Shown piece after piece: positions 43,976 through 52,067 of a DNA stretch of 64,000 nucleotides. The position numbers were made by a program, and so were the translations under genes. The notes beneath the pieces are model-generated. The model made no database searches, was not told the DNA's origin, and saw only the letters and a program-made list of their open reading frames with translations. The stretch spans positions 4,238,501 through 4,302,500 of the forward strand of contig NZ_JASKUT010000001.1 in the NCBI RefSeq assembly GCF_030167925.1. Direction: 5' to 3'. Position 1 is the stretch's first letter; the number at the start of each line of letters is the position of its first letter. The DNA comes from Paenibacillus silviterrae. Its GTDB lineage: Bacteria > Bacillota > Bacilli > Paenibacillales > NBRC-103111.

Positions 43976-44998
43976 ATGGAAATAGTAAAGCGGTTTCTAG
44001 CGGATTTAACGGTGCGAAGATTTATCATCCTGGCGGTGATATGCCTGCTGCTTTTCAGTATCAGAGATATGCTGAATTTGGTTCTATTAACCTTCCTGAT
44101 CGCCTACATCATGAACAGCTTCCAGAAGGCGTTATCGAAGCGCTTAAGCAAATTCGTCGTCATCAACAGCAAAGTGATCATCATCTTTCTGTACGCGGCT
44201 ATGGTGACCATGCTGGTTACCGCCATTATTAATTATTGGCCCAAGGTATTCATTCAGGCGAAGCAGCTTAAGGACTTGCTGGTAGGCTTGAATAACATGC
44301 CGATGCCTCAGGATGAAGTGGCTCGGTTCGTTTACCGCTATGTGAAGGATTTGGACCTGCAATCCTACGTCAAGCACAGCTTCGACTATATCCTGAGAAT
44401 CAGCAATTGGGGAACGACCTTCGTAATGGCTACCATCTTGAGCCTTGTATTTATCCTCGAGAAGAATCGGGTCGTCTCGTTCACCACCAGACTTAGGGCA
44501 AGTAAGCTTTCTTGGCTGTACGAGGAGCTGGAGTACTTCGGGAAGAAGTTTATTCTCTCCTTTGGCAAAGTGATCGAGGCGCAGGTGCTTATCGCGCTGT
44601 TCAATACGGTATTTACCGTGATCGGCTTATGGATTCTGGGCTTTCCATACTTATTCGCCTTGTCGATCATGATTTTTCTGCTCAGCTTAATCCCGGTTGC
44701 CGGCTTTCTGATTTCCTTAATTCCTTTATGTATCATCGGCTATAACCTGGGCGGCGTGACGTTGGTGATCTATGTTTTGGTGGTGATCGCGGTGCTGCAC
44801 TTTCTGGAAGGGTACTTCCTCAACCCCAAGCTGATGTCACACAAAATGAACCTCCCGATGTTCTATACCTTCATCGTGTTAATTTTCTCTGAGCATTACA
44901 TGGGGATCTGGGGCTTGATCCTGGGCATACCGATCTTCGTGTTCTTATTGGATGTCATTGATGTAGATACAGCGAATTCGAACGATACCACCGTCTGA
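43976..44998 (+). CDS. AI-2E/PerM-family membrane permease
   Basis: 340 residues with about seven to eight membrane spans. The family signature ends are visible: LGFPYLFALSIMIFLLSLIPVAG (about 220-242), GGVTLVIYVLVVIAVLHFLEGYFLNPKLMSHKMNLP, and GIWGLILGIPIFVFLLDVI. AI-2E proteins are exporters or antiporters of varied substrates; the autoinducer name is historical. AAGGAGGAA at 43942-43950 is too far from the ATG at 43976 for a normal ribosome site, and GGGG at 43964-43967 may serve instead. It is transcribed divergently from the kinase operon. Confidence 0.85.
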   Translation: MEIVKRFLADLTVRRFIILAVICLLLFSIRDMLNLVLLTFLIAYIMNSFQKALSKRLSKFVVINSKVIIIFLYAAMVTMLVTAIINYWPKVFIQAKQLKDLLVGLNNMPMPQDEVARFVYRYVKDLDLQSYVKHSFDYILRISNWGTTFVMATILSLVFILEKNRVVSFTTRLRASKLSWLYEELEYFGKKFILSFGKVIEAQVLIALFNTVFTVIGLWILGFPYLFALSIMIFLLSLIPVAGFLISLIPLCIIGYNLGGVTLVIYVLVVIAVLHFLEGYFLNPKLMSHKMNLPMFYTFIVLIFSEHYMGIWGLILGIPIFVFLLDVIDVDTANSNDTTV

Positions 44999-45017
44999 GG
45001 GCAGACGGTGGTTTTTT
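44988..45017 (+). terminator. Terminator overlapping the permease stop
   Basis: CCACCGTCTG / CAGACGGTGG with a 4-base loop is followed by six T. The TGA stop is in the loop-side of the stem. Confidence 0.9.
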
Positions 45018-45178
45018 CGTGGGAAAAAGCTGCGCAAATGCGGGAAGGCACCAATACAGAAAGCTTCCTAAAAAGTTACTTTAAAGGGCTTCGACAGGGG
45101 CGTTTCTTATACGAAAAATAGGTTCATGGAAACATTTGGTGACACAAAAAAACTAGAAAAGTTTGTAGTAAAATGTAG

Positions 45179-46107
45179 TCGACCTGGAAATGGGTTATCT
45201 GCGCGGGTTCGTACTACATGGACTACAACAGCGGCGCTAACGTCGTTCTTACGTATCTCGCCGTGACTGTGTCGATTGCATTGCTCGTCGGCTTGGCCGT
45301 TAGCTGGATTCTATCGAGACATATCAGCAAGCCGATCGAAAGGGTCGCGCAAGAGGCTTCGCGGATTGCCGCAGGTGATCTCCAGGCGGTCGGGCTGCCG
45401 GTCAAGAATCGGGACGAGGTAGGAGCACTTGCAGCGGACTTCCAGGTCATGGTGGGCAACCTCAAATCTATCATCACCGACGTTGCGCTTGTTTCGCAAA
45501 CCGTCGCAGCAGCCTCCGAGCAGCTGACCGCTAGCTCTGAGCAGACGATGCAAACTTCAATGTCGATCTCCGAATCCATCTCGGAGGTAGCTGCAGCCTC
45601 CGAGGTGGAATCCGAACGAGCAGCACAGAGCTTCGGCATTGTTCGGGAGATGACCAGCCAAATGGCGGAGATTTCGGAGAGCGTACAAAGCGTTACTATG
45701 AGTGCGGGTGACTCCTCGGAGAAGTCGCAAGCGGGTAAGGGAATGATTACGAGAAGTGTCCTTCAAACTCGGTCGAGGAGGGCAATACTGCGGTCAAAGA
45801 GGGCATCTCCCTTGTTAATGACGCAGGTACGGCCTTTGCCGATATCCATCAATCCATTCAGCATGTCTCTTCGCAGTCTCAAGAGGTTTCCGCCCGAATT
45901 GTTCAATTAGCCGATGATGCGGCACAAGTCGTTTCGGCGATTGAGCAGATGAAAGCAATGACCCTTGCCATCGCGGCCAATACTCACGATGTTGCCGCTT
46001 CTTCACAACAGCAGACGGCCTCCATACAGGAGATGGCGGCTTCCGCCGCTATGCTGGCCGCCACGGCGGAAGAGCTGCAGGATAAGGTGAGTGCGTTCCA
46101 GGTGTAA
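45179..46107 (+). pseudogene. Decayed methyl-accepting chemotaxis protein
   Basis: Homology begins abruptly after a stop at 45176-45178 with the end of a Cache sensor (STWKWVICAGSYYMDYNSGA), then a transmembrane helix, HAMP (SRHISKPIERVAQEASRIAA) and the first methylation helix to SEKSQAGKGMI near 45745. The frame then shifts: from 45766 the other frame continues as NSVEEGNTAVKEGISLVNDA to the last helix and stop at 46107. The conserved hairpin tip that contacts CheA/CheW (normally [20 protein letters not shown]-like) is missing. The gene has lost its start and sensor, about 80 internal residues, and its frame. Downstream lies an intact terminator. Confidence 0.85.
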
Positions 46108-46123
46108 CAGCATATAGAAAATT

Positions 46124-46158
46124 GGGAGCCCGGCATCATGCCGTGGCTCCCTTTCTTT
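46124..46158 (+). terminator. Terminator of the former chemoreceptor gene
   Basis: GGGAGCC-CGGCAT / ATGCCG-GGCTCCC with one bulged T, followed by TTTCTTTCTT. Confidence 0.82.
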
Positions 46159-46317
46159 CTTGCAGATGCGGCTCTCTGCCTAAAAGGCTTCTGTGAAAGC
46201 ATCCAAATACCTATACCCTGCTTCCATAAATTACAGTACCTCCGCTCTATCTCCGCTGCGTTCCTTTCTTCCGATAAAGCTAGTGTAGGTCAACAACTAG
46301 ATTAGGGAGGAAGCAGC

Positions 46318-47844
46318 TTGAGAACAAACCTAGCTTTTCGTTATGTTTTTGTCGTGTCTATGATTGTTGCACTCGTCTTCTCCATCGTCACTCCTCATGC
46401 TTATGCCGCAAAGGATAAGCAAGCCCCCACCGCTCCTACAGGACTCAAGGTAACCGGCGTTACCGAGACAACGGCAGCCTTGGCTTGGAACGCCGCAACC
46501 GATAATGTGAAGGTCGCCGATTATTGGGTATATCAGGGGACGACACTGAAGGGGAAAACTACATCCCTTTCCTATTCCGTGACGGGGTTAAGCCCAGGTA
46601 AGACATATTCATTCAGTGTAAAGGCAGCGGATGCGGCGTGGAACGTATCACCATCCAGCAATGCTGTTACAGTGACCACCTTAGTCACCCCTACCGCTCC
46701 TGCGCCGGAACCGAGTCCAACTCCGACCCCAACTCCGACGCCATCGGCGGCGAAGGCGGTGATTGGCTACTATTCCGGCTGGTCTACATACAGCGGCAAG
46801 CAAGTTGCCGATTTGGACGGGTCGCAACTGACCCACATCAATTATGCTTTTGCGAACATCGGCCCCGATCTGAAGATCGCCGTGGGTGATTCGTATGCCG
46901 ACATAGAGAAGCGCTTTCCTGACGATACCGGTACCGAGCCCTTCTTCGGGAATTTCAATCAGCTGCTTAAGCTGAAGCAAAAGTATCCTCATCTGAAGAC
47001 GCTGATCTCCGTTGGGGGTTGGTCGTGGTCCGGCAAATTTTCCGACGTGGCTCTATCGGATGCTTCCCGCACGGCCTTCGCTGATAGCGTAGTCGCTTTT
47101 CTCCTGAAATACGGCTTCGATGGCGTGGACATTGACTGGGAATACCCGGTATCTGGCGGTATGCCGGATAATGTGCGCCGTCCGGAGGACAAACAGAATT
47201 TCACGTTACTGATGCAGAAGCTTCGCGAGAAGCTGGATGCCCAGAAGGCGAAGGACGGCAAGACATATCTACTCAGCTTTGCAGGAGCAGCAGGGTCCTA
47301 CTATCTCAATAATGTTGAGGCCGGCAAGCTGCAGGCTTCCGTAGATTTCGTCAACATCATGAGCTATGACATTCATGGCACCTGGGAGTCGAAGACAGGC
47401 CTTAACGCGCCTCTGTACAAGGATCCGGCCAGCGGCTTCGCATACGACATGGGCGTGCAGGATGCCGTGCAGCTGTATCTGAATGCAGGCGTACCGGCAG
47501 GCAAGCTGGTCATGGGGGTTCCGTTCTACGGCTACAAATATGATAACGTCAAGAATAGCAATAACGGTTTATACCAAACGTACTCCGGCGGGACCTCCTT
47601 GTCCTATGACGAGATCGTGGCGAAATATTTGAATCAGGGGTATACAAGATATTTCCATACGGCCTCGAAGGTACCGTATCTGTTCAACGGAACCAGCTTT
47701 ATCAGCTACGATGATCCGGAATCCATGGGCTACAAGGCAGCTTATATCAAGAATACCGGTATTGCCGGAGCGATGATCTGGACGCTGCCGCAGGATAACG
47801 CGAACCGCGACCTGCTGACGGCACTTTACAAGGGCCTGCAGTAA
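46318..47844 (+). CDS. Secreted GH18 chitinase with fibronectin III domain
   Basis: 508 residues from TTG at 46318 behind GGGAGGAAG. A signal peptide ends near AYA-A (about 30). A fibronectin III domain at about 35-120 (PTAPTGLKVTGVTETTAALAW) is joined by a PTPTPTPT linker to a GH18 barrel (about 143-508). The catalytic motif is intact: FDGVDIDWEYP, with Glu as acid/base. SVGGWSWSGKFSDVA and a closing MIWTLPQDNANRDLL are further family elements. It hydrolyses chitin by substrate-assisted catalysis outside the cell. A monocistronic unit with its own terminator. Confidence 0.95.
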   Translation: MRTNLAFRYVFVVSMIVALVFSIVTPHAYAAKDKQAPTAPTGLKVTGVTETTAALAWNAATDNVKVADYWVYQGTTLKGKTTSLSYSVTGLSPGKTYSFSVKAADAAWNVSPSSNAVTVTTLVTPTAPAPEPSPTPTPTPTPSAAKAVIGYYSGWSTYSGKQVADLDGSQLTHINYAFANIGPDLKIAVGDSYADIEKRFPDDTGTEPFFGNFNQLLKLKQKYPHLKTLISVGGWSWSGKFSDVALSDASRTAFADSVVAFLLKYGFDGVDIDWEYPVSGGMPDNVRRPEDKQNFTLLMQKLREKLDAQKAKDGKTYLLSFAGAAGSYYLNNVEAGKLQASVDFVNIMSYDIHGTWESKTGLNAPLYKDPASGFAYDMGVQDAVQLYLNAGVPAGKLVMGVPFYGYKYDNVKNSNNGLYQTYSGGTSLSYDEIVAKYLNQGYTRYFHTASKVPYLFNGTSFISYDDPESMGYKAAYIKNTGIAGAMIWTLPQDNANRDLLTALYKGLQ

Positions 47845-47848
47845 TAAG

Positions 47849-47889
47849 AAAGCACCGATTCCTCCGCCAAAGGAGACATCGGTGCTTTT
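47849..47889 (+). terminator. Terminator of the chitinase gene
   Basis: AAAGCACCGAT / ATCGGTGCTTTT, with an inner TCCT/AGGA pairing. Confidence 0.88.
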
Positions 47890-48012
47890 CTATTATAGCC
47901 AGGATCGCCAGAGCCGAACTGCGAGCTTTCAGCAAATTTTCAGGTTTCCTTCAACTACGATTCATATTCCCGTGCGATAATCTAGGCACATACAAATAGA
48001 AAAAGGTTAGAA

Positions 48013-48870
48013 TCACAGCATGACCCCATGCTGCTTGCGCAAATGCTCGGAGATCGACGTGAAGCGGAAGCTGCGCAGGATGTTGTCGAGCTTCGCCTCG
48101 GTGCCGCCGACGTTGTAATAATGGATGAATGCTTCCTTAGCCGGCAAGCTGAGCTTCTGCTCTGTGGCATCGATCTCACGAGGGTGCAGATAGACGATAG
48201 AGCTCTTGCCATTGCGGTTCGCAGAGCGGATCGCTTGTTTGATCAGCAGTCTCGGGAAGAAGCGGAAGTAGAAGCCGCCGGAGTAGCCGATATTCCGCCC
48301 AAGCACCTGCATGACGGACATCGGTACTTCATAAATGCCAAGCTCCTTGCCGTTGACCTTGGGCTTGTGAATGTCCTGAGGGGCATCCGGAATCCCGTAC
48401 AGGAACGTTTTTACGGGGAAGATGCTCGCATCATACACCATCCCAAGCTCCTCCAGAGCGGTGAGGTAGTGCAGATTACTCTCCACGATCGACCAGGAGG
48501 GAGCGCGGTACCCCAGCACCTTCGTTCCGGTGAGATCCTCGAGGATGGCGACGGATTTGGCAACGTCTGCCTTGAACTCCCCGATCGTCTGCTTATAGGC
48601 AAGCTGGTGGCCGTAGCCGTGGGAAGCCACGTCATGCCCCTCACGTGCAATGGCCTTCACAACATCGGGATAGTCCTCGCCGATGCAGCCGAGCGTGAAG
48701 AAGGTGGCCTTGCAGCCGGTATCGCTGCAGAGCTGCAGCAGCGAATCCATATGCGCGCGGAACTTGGAGCCTTTGCCCCGATAATCATCAGGGTTGATGT
48801 GGTCATAGTTCGCGTGAAACCATTCCTCTATATCGAACGTAAGCATATTATCGATGCCGGTCTTAGTCAC
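48013..48870 (-). CDS. Polysaccharide deacetylase (XrtA-associated type)
   Basis: 285 residues. The NodB motifs are LTFDIEEWFHANYDH (metal Asp at the start), SHGYGHQLAY (metal His pair) and YRAPSWSIV, followed by a C-terminal DUF3473-like extension (SGGFYFRFFPRLLIKQAIR and YLHPREID). This longer architecture is typical of deacetylases in exopolysaccharide/exosortase clusters of Gram-negative bacteria and of some Firmicute glycan loci. It presumably removes acetyl groups from an N-acetylated glycan made by this cluster. It overlaps the methyltransferase gene by four bases and is the last gene of a seven-gene run. It has no signal peptide, so it should act in the cytoplasm. Confidence 0.87.
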   Translation of the reverse strand: MTKTGIDNMLTFDIEEWFHANYDHINPDDYRGKGSKFRAHMDSLLQLCSDTGCKATFFTLGCIGEDYPDVVKAIAREGHDVASHGYGHQLAYKQTIGEFKADVAKSVAILEDLTGTKVLGYRAPSWSIVESNLHYLTALEELGMVYDASIFPVKTFLYGIPDAPQDIHKPKVNGKELGIYEVPMSVMQVLGRNIGYSGGFYFRFFPRLLIKQAIRSANRNGKSSIVYLHPREIDATEQKLSLPAKEAFIHYYNVGGTEAKLDNILRSFRFTSISEHLRKQHGVML

Positions 48871-49535
48871 TTTCGTTTACGCCCCTTAATGGCGAACGAG
48901 GTGCAGAACAGGTCGGATAGCGACCCGGTAGAGCTGCCCTTGGTCGTAAATTTGAACGGATGGTACATTTTGAGAAACTCGATATTCTCAAAGCCGTTCT
49001 GCTCGAATACTTGCTTCAGCTCGTTCATCGCATACATACGATCGAATTTTTTCGTTTTCTCGAACAGGCGAAGCAGCTTCCTTTGAACCGAGCCCTTATG
49101 CAGGGTTTGGATCAGCAGCGTACCGCCCGGCTTCGTCACCCGGCTCAGCTCATCCAGCACCTTACGATACTCTTCAATGAGCTGAATGACGCCGATGCAC
49201 ATCACCACGTCGAATTTGCCTTGCTCGAAGGGGAGCGCCGTCAGATCCTCAGACATCGTCACCAGCCCTCGCTTGGCTGCGAACTCGAGGCTTTTCACGG
49301 AGAAGTCTACGCCGTAGACGGTATTGTGCTTCACAAGCGGCTCGCTGAATGCACCGACGCCGCAGCCGGCATCCAGTACCTCGGCGTCCTTCAGCTCACC
49401 CAGCCAACGAAGGGTGTTGTCCCGCTGCATGAAGAAGCTTTCGTCGTCGAAGTAATCGGAGGACTTAACCGAGGCGCCGTGCGTTTCCGCTTTGTTATCA
49501 AAATATTGCTTCCAACTGTTATGGTTCGAACTCAT
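48867..49535 (-). CDS. Class I SAM-dependent methyltransferase
   Basis: 222 residues from ATG at 49535; the frame upstream to 49631 overlaps the neighbouring gene. Motif I is VLDAGCGVGAFSEPL, motif II has GVDFSVKSLEFA, and SRVTKPGGTLLIQT is the post-motif strand. It resembles the small-molecule/lipid methyltransferases (UbiE-like) found in glycan and lipid clusters. The substrate is not predictable. It overlaps the deacetylase and follows the FemAB-like gene by 26 bp. Confidence 0.82.
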   Translation of the reverse strand: MSSNHNSWKQYFDNKAETHGASVKSSDYFDDESFFMQRDNTLRWLGELKDAEVLDAGCGVGAFSEPLVKHNTVYGVDFSVKSLEFAAKRGLVTMSEDLTALPFEQGKFDVVMCIGVIQLIEEYRKVLDELSRVTKPGGTLLIQTLHKGSVQRKLLRLFEKTKKFDRMYAMNELKQVFEQNGFENIEFLKMYHPFKFTTKGSSTGSLSDLFCTSFAIKGRKRK

Positions 49536-49561
49536 GGTTACTGTGCATCCTTCCGTGCTGC

Positions 49562-50614
49562 CTAAGGCATAAGGTACTTGATCAGATAATTCCCTGCGGA
49601 ATCGGTAATAAAGCTTGGCGCTTTCTTCCACAGCTCGATAAAGAAGCGGAGACTTTCCTTGTCGGGCGGACCGGGGTGGCTTGAGCTGCCGTCTCCGTCA
49701 TAGATGAGATACGTCAGCTGCTCGGGCTTCGCACCCCATTGCTCCTTGTACTTGTAAGTGCCCGAGCCGGTCTGCGAGCGTCCGAGGTCAAGCGACTTCA
49801 GTCCGCTGCGGATGCCGAACCTTATGGCTTCCCAGTACATGTAGTTGTTCAAATACTTATTGTTGTACTCTACAAGATTGGCCCCGTAAGGGTAATACAG
49901 GGTGGCGTTGCCGGGACTTGAAATTAGAAGCATGCCGCCGACGACTTGTCCAGCCGACGAATCGTGAATCGTCAACAGGAAGGCGTTGTCCGGCAGGAGC
50001 TCAAAGAATCTTTCGAAGAAGCGCAGCTTCGGCGCCGGGGAGCCCAGCTGCTTCATTCGCCGGACATATACCTTGTAAAATTCCGGGAGATGCCCCGGAT
50101 CGAAGGATGAGGTAAACCATCCGTTCTTATAGGTTTTGCGCACGTGGTTGCGGTTGCTGCCGGTCGAAAGGGCAAGCACCTGCTCTTCATCCTCATAGAG
50201 AGGAAGCACAAAGGTGTGATTGTGCAGATGAGACTTCCATCCCGAGGCATCGGGCAGACGGTCCTCCTTCAGGCGAAGCTCTACGTAGGCGAGCTTGTCC
50301 TGCTCCCGAAGCCGCTTGAGCGAATCGGCAGCAGCCTGCAGCGCTTCGTCCGACGCCGCACAGAGGTCCATGTAGTTGATAAAGGGCAATGAGACACCGA
50401 TGCGTCTCAGACCGAGGTTGCGGCCTGCAACCAGAGGAATCAGCGCCTGGATGCTTCCGCGCTCATCTATAACCGCATGATACCTGCACTGATAACCGAA
50501 GGAATCGATCAGCAGCTGCCGGAAGGCGGTCGTATGATATATCGTGCCTTGCGAAAGCGCATAGCGATCCCACGCTTCCTTCATGGCTTCGGTATAAGCT
50601 ACACATTGGAACAT
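49562..50614 (-). CDS. FemAB/GNAT-like aminoacyl- or acyltransferase
   Basis: 350 residues. Two GNAT-like halves: the first contains SFGYQCRYHAVIDERGSIQALIPL, the second GQVVGGMLLISSPGNATLYYPYGAN and YMYWEAIRFGIRSGLKSLDLGRS. This is the FemAB-related arrangement seen both in lipid-II interpeptide bridge enzymes and in XrtA-type exopolysaccharide clusters. With no lipid-II context, acylation or aminoacylation of the cluster's glycan is more likely than bridge synthesis. The tail (FFIELWKKAPSFITDSAG) is well conserved in such proteins. It lies seven bases after the small multidrug-type gene. Confidence 0.8.
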   Translation of the reverse strand: MFQCVAYTEAMKEAWDRYALSQGTIYHTTAFRQLLIDSFGYQCRYHAVIDERGSIQALIPLVAGRNLGLRRIGVSLPFINYMDLCAASDEALQAAADSLKRLREQDKLAYVELRLKEDRLPDASGWKSHLHNHTFVLPLYEDEEQVLALSTGSNRNHVRKTYKNGWFTSSFDPGHLPEFYKVYVRRMKQLGSPAPKLRFFERFFELLPDNAFLLTIHDSSAGQVVGGMLLISSPGNATLYYPYGANLVEYNNKYLNNYMYWEAIRFGIRSGLKSLDLGRSQTGSGTYKYKEQWGAKPEQLTYLIYDGDGSSSHPGPPDKESLRFFIELWKKAPSFITDSAGNYLIKYLMP

Positions 50615-50621
50615 CGGTGCA

Positions 50622-50963
50622 CTATCCTTTCATCCACAGGATGACACCGATCATGATGAATGCCGTGCCGGACCATTTCATCAGACTGATGTGTTCATGG
50701 AACACAAGCAGGGATACTGCAATCAGCAGTACGTATTGAAAGCTGGAAACGAAGGTGACATAGCTGAGGTCAAACTTAGCAAGGCAATAGACCCAGAGCA
50801 CGGCTCCTACCGCATACGAGGCGAAGCCCGCGATAATGAGCGGCGAGGTGATGTAGCCCATAAGAATGCCCCATAACGCGCCTTCGAAGTGAATCGATTT
50901 GCTGCCGATCTTCAGCAGGGTGCTGGCAAGCACCGTCATGCTGACGCTGGCCAGAAGAATCAA
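50622..50963 (-). CDS. SMR/ArnE-like small membrane transporter
   Basis: 113 residues and four membrane helices. GSKSIHFEGALWGIL and SYVTFVSSFQYVLLIAVSLLVFHE (helix 3-4) fit the small multidrug resistance/EamA half-size family. In a glycan cluster this class often flips undecaprenyl-linked sugars (ArnE/ArnF) rather than exporting drugs, but the choice is inferred from context. It is nine bases after the DUF2304 gene and eight before the FemAB-like gene, within the operon. Confidence 0.75.
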   Translation of the reverse strand: MILLASVSMTVLASTLLKIGSKSIHFEGALWGILMGYITSPLIIAGFASYAVGAVLWVYCLAKFDLSYVTFVSSFQYVLLIAVSLLVFHEHISLMKWSGTAFIMIGVILWMKG

Positions 50964-50971
50964 ATAATTAA

Positions 50972-51319
50972 TTATAATCCCGCCTCATTTATTTTCTTCT
51001 CAAGCTCCTCGAGCTTAAGCTTTGTTAATCCGAGTTCTTGGGTCAGGGCTTTATTATGCATCTTGATGCCGGAGATACTGACGCTCATATTCAGAAGCAG
51101 CAGATAAGCGCAAACGATCAAGATCGCAAAGAAAGCCGAAGGAGCATAATCGACGCCGATCAGGTCGGAAAACCAGTCGATCAGGTCCCGGAATACGGAC
51201 ATCACCAGCGTGAAGAGTCCGATCAGGAACCAGACGAGGGCATACTTCTCTCGAATCATGCGCGCTCTAACCATGAAGAAAACGGAAATGATCATGGTCA
51301 GACTAAACGCTACGCCCAT
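50972..51319 (-). CDS. DUF2304 membrane protein, N-terminus uncertain
   Basis: 115 residues from ATG at 51319. Two to three membrane helices, the loop VFRDLIDWFSDLIGVDYAPS and a C-terminal coiled coil (ELGLTKLKLEELEKKINEAG). DUF2304 proteins accompany polyprenyl-glycosyltransferases. A GTG at 51363 with AGGTGG and a 4-base overlap with the upstream stop looks like the natural start, but its frame gives only MKALYKPNIYTVYS before a TGA that overlaps this ATG. The residues just before ATG 51319 in its own frame (EHLYSVQL) also resemble a family N-terminus. Either a leader peptide with re-initiation, or a one-base frameshift. Confidence 0.75.
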   Translation of the reverse strand: MGVAFSLTMIISVFFMVRARMIREKYALVWFLIGLFTLVMSVFRDLIDWFSDLIGVDYAPSAFFAILIVCAYLLLLNMSVSISGIKMHNKALTQELGLTKLKLEELEKKINEAGL

Positions 51320-51359
51320 CAGCTGTACACTGTATAGATGTTCGGCTTGTATAGCGCTT

Positions 51360-52067
51360 TCACCACCTAGTTCTGGTATAGGAAAAGAAGATCGACAGGA
51401 TCACCTTCGCCATATAGTAAGGGCTCTTCAGCGGGGTAATGGAGGATTCGCCGTGCTCGCGCTCTCTCATCTCCACGCCGACTTCGCAGATTTGCAGGTT
51501 GTGCTTGTTCAGAACGATGATGGCATCCGGCTCCGGGTAGTCGTCCGGGTAAATCCGGCTAAGCAATTCAATGCTCTTGCGGTTATACATGCGAAAGCCC
51601 GACGTACTGTCCGTCACCTTGGTCTGAATCAGCATGCGGAACAGGTAGTAGAACACCTTGATGCCCATGCGGCGGGACCAGGAGGTTCGGAACGAGCGAA
51701 TATCAAGAAAGCGCGAACCGATCACCATGTCGCTGCCTGTGCGCTGCATGGCGTGATACAGCTTCTCTACCTCTTTGGCCATGTGCTGGCCGTCCCCGTC
51801 GATTTGAACCATATAATCATAGCCGCGGTTATTGGCGAACTTGAAGCCGGTCTGCACCGCGCCGCCGATCCCCAGATTATACGGAAGGTCCACGACATGA
51901 ACGCCGGGAGCCGTCCGTGCTACGGAAGACGTGCTGTCCTTGGAGCAGTCGTTGATCACCAGAATGCCGGCATGAGGAAGACTTGTGCGGATATCCGTGA
52001 TGACCTTCAAGATGTTGTTCTGCTCATTGTAGGCCGGAATGACGATCAAAATTTTTTCTTGTTCCAT
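51360..52067 (-). CDS. Family 2 glycosyltransferase (polyprenyl-phosphate sugar synthase type)
   Basis: 235 residues. GT-A fold with VIPAYNEQNNI at the N-terminus, the metal motif MVQIDGDGQH (DxD-like), and ATP-independent acceptor signatures GGAVQTGFKFANNRG and GSRFLD. It ends without the membrane helices of DPM synthase, like soluble GtrB relatives. It probably transfers a sugar to undecaprenyl phosphate for use by the membrane glycosyltransferase upstream. It overlaps that gene by 22 bases. Confidence 0.88.
   Translation of the reverse strand: MEQEKILIVIPAYNEQNNILKVITDIRTSLPHAGILVINDCSKDSTSSVARTAPGVHVVDLPYNLGIGGAVQTGFKFANNRGYDYMVQIDGDGQHMAKEVEKLYHAMQRTGSDMVIGSRFLDIRSFRTSWSRRMGIKVFYYLFRMLIQTKVTDSTSGFRMYNRKSIELLSRIYPDDYPEPDAIIVLNKHNLQICEVGVEMREREHGESSITPLKSPYYMAKVILSIFFSYTRTRW

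Noticed and set aside
43976..44998. Autoinducer-2 exporter
   Set aside because: The AI-2E name is historical and covers varied permeases; nothing in context shows AI-2 transport.
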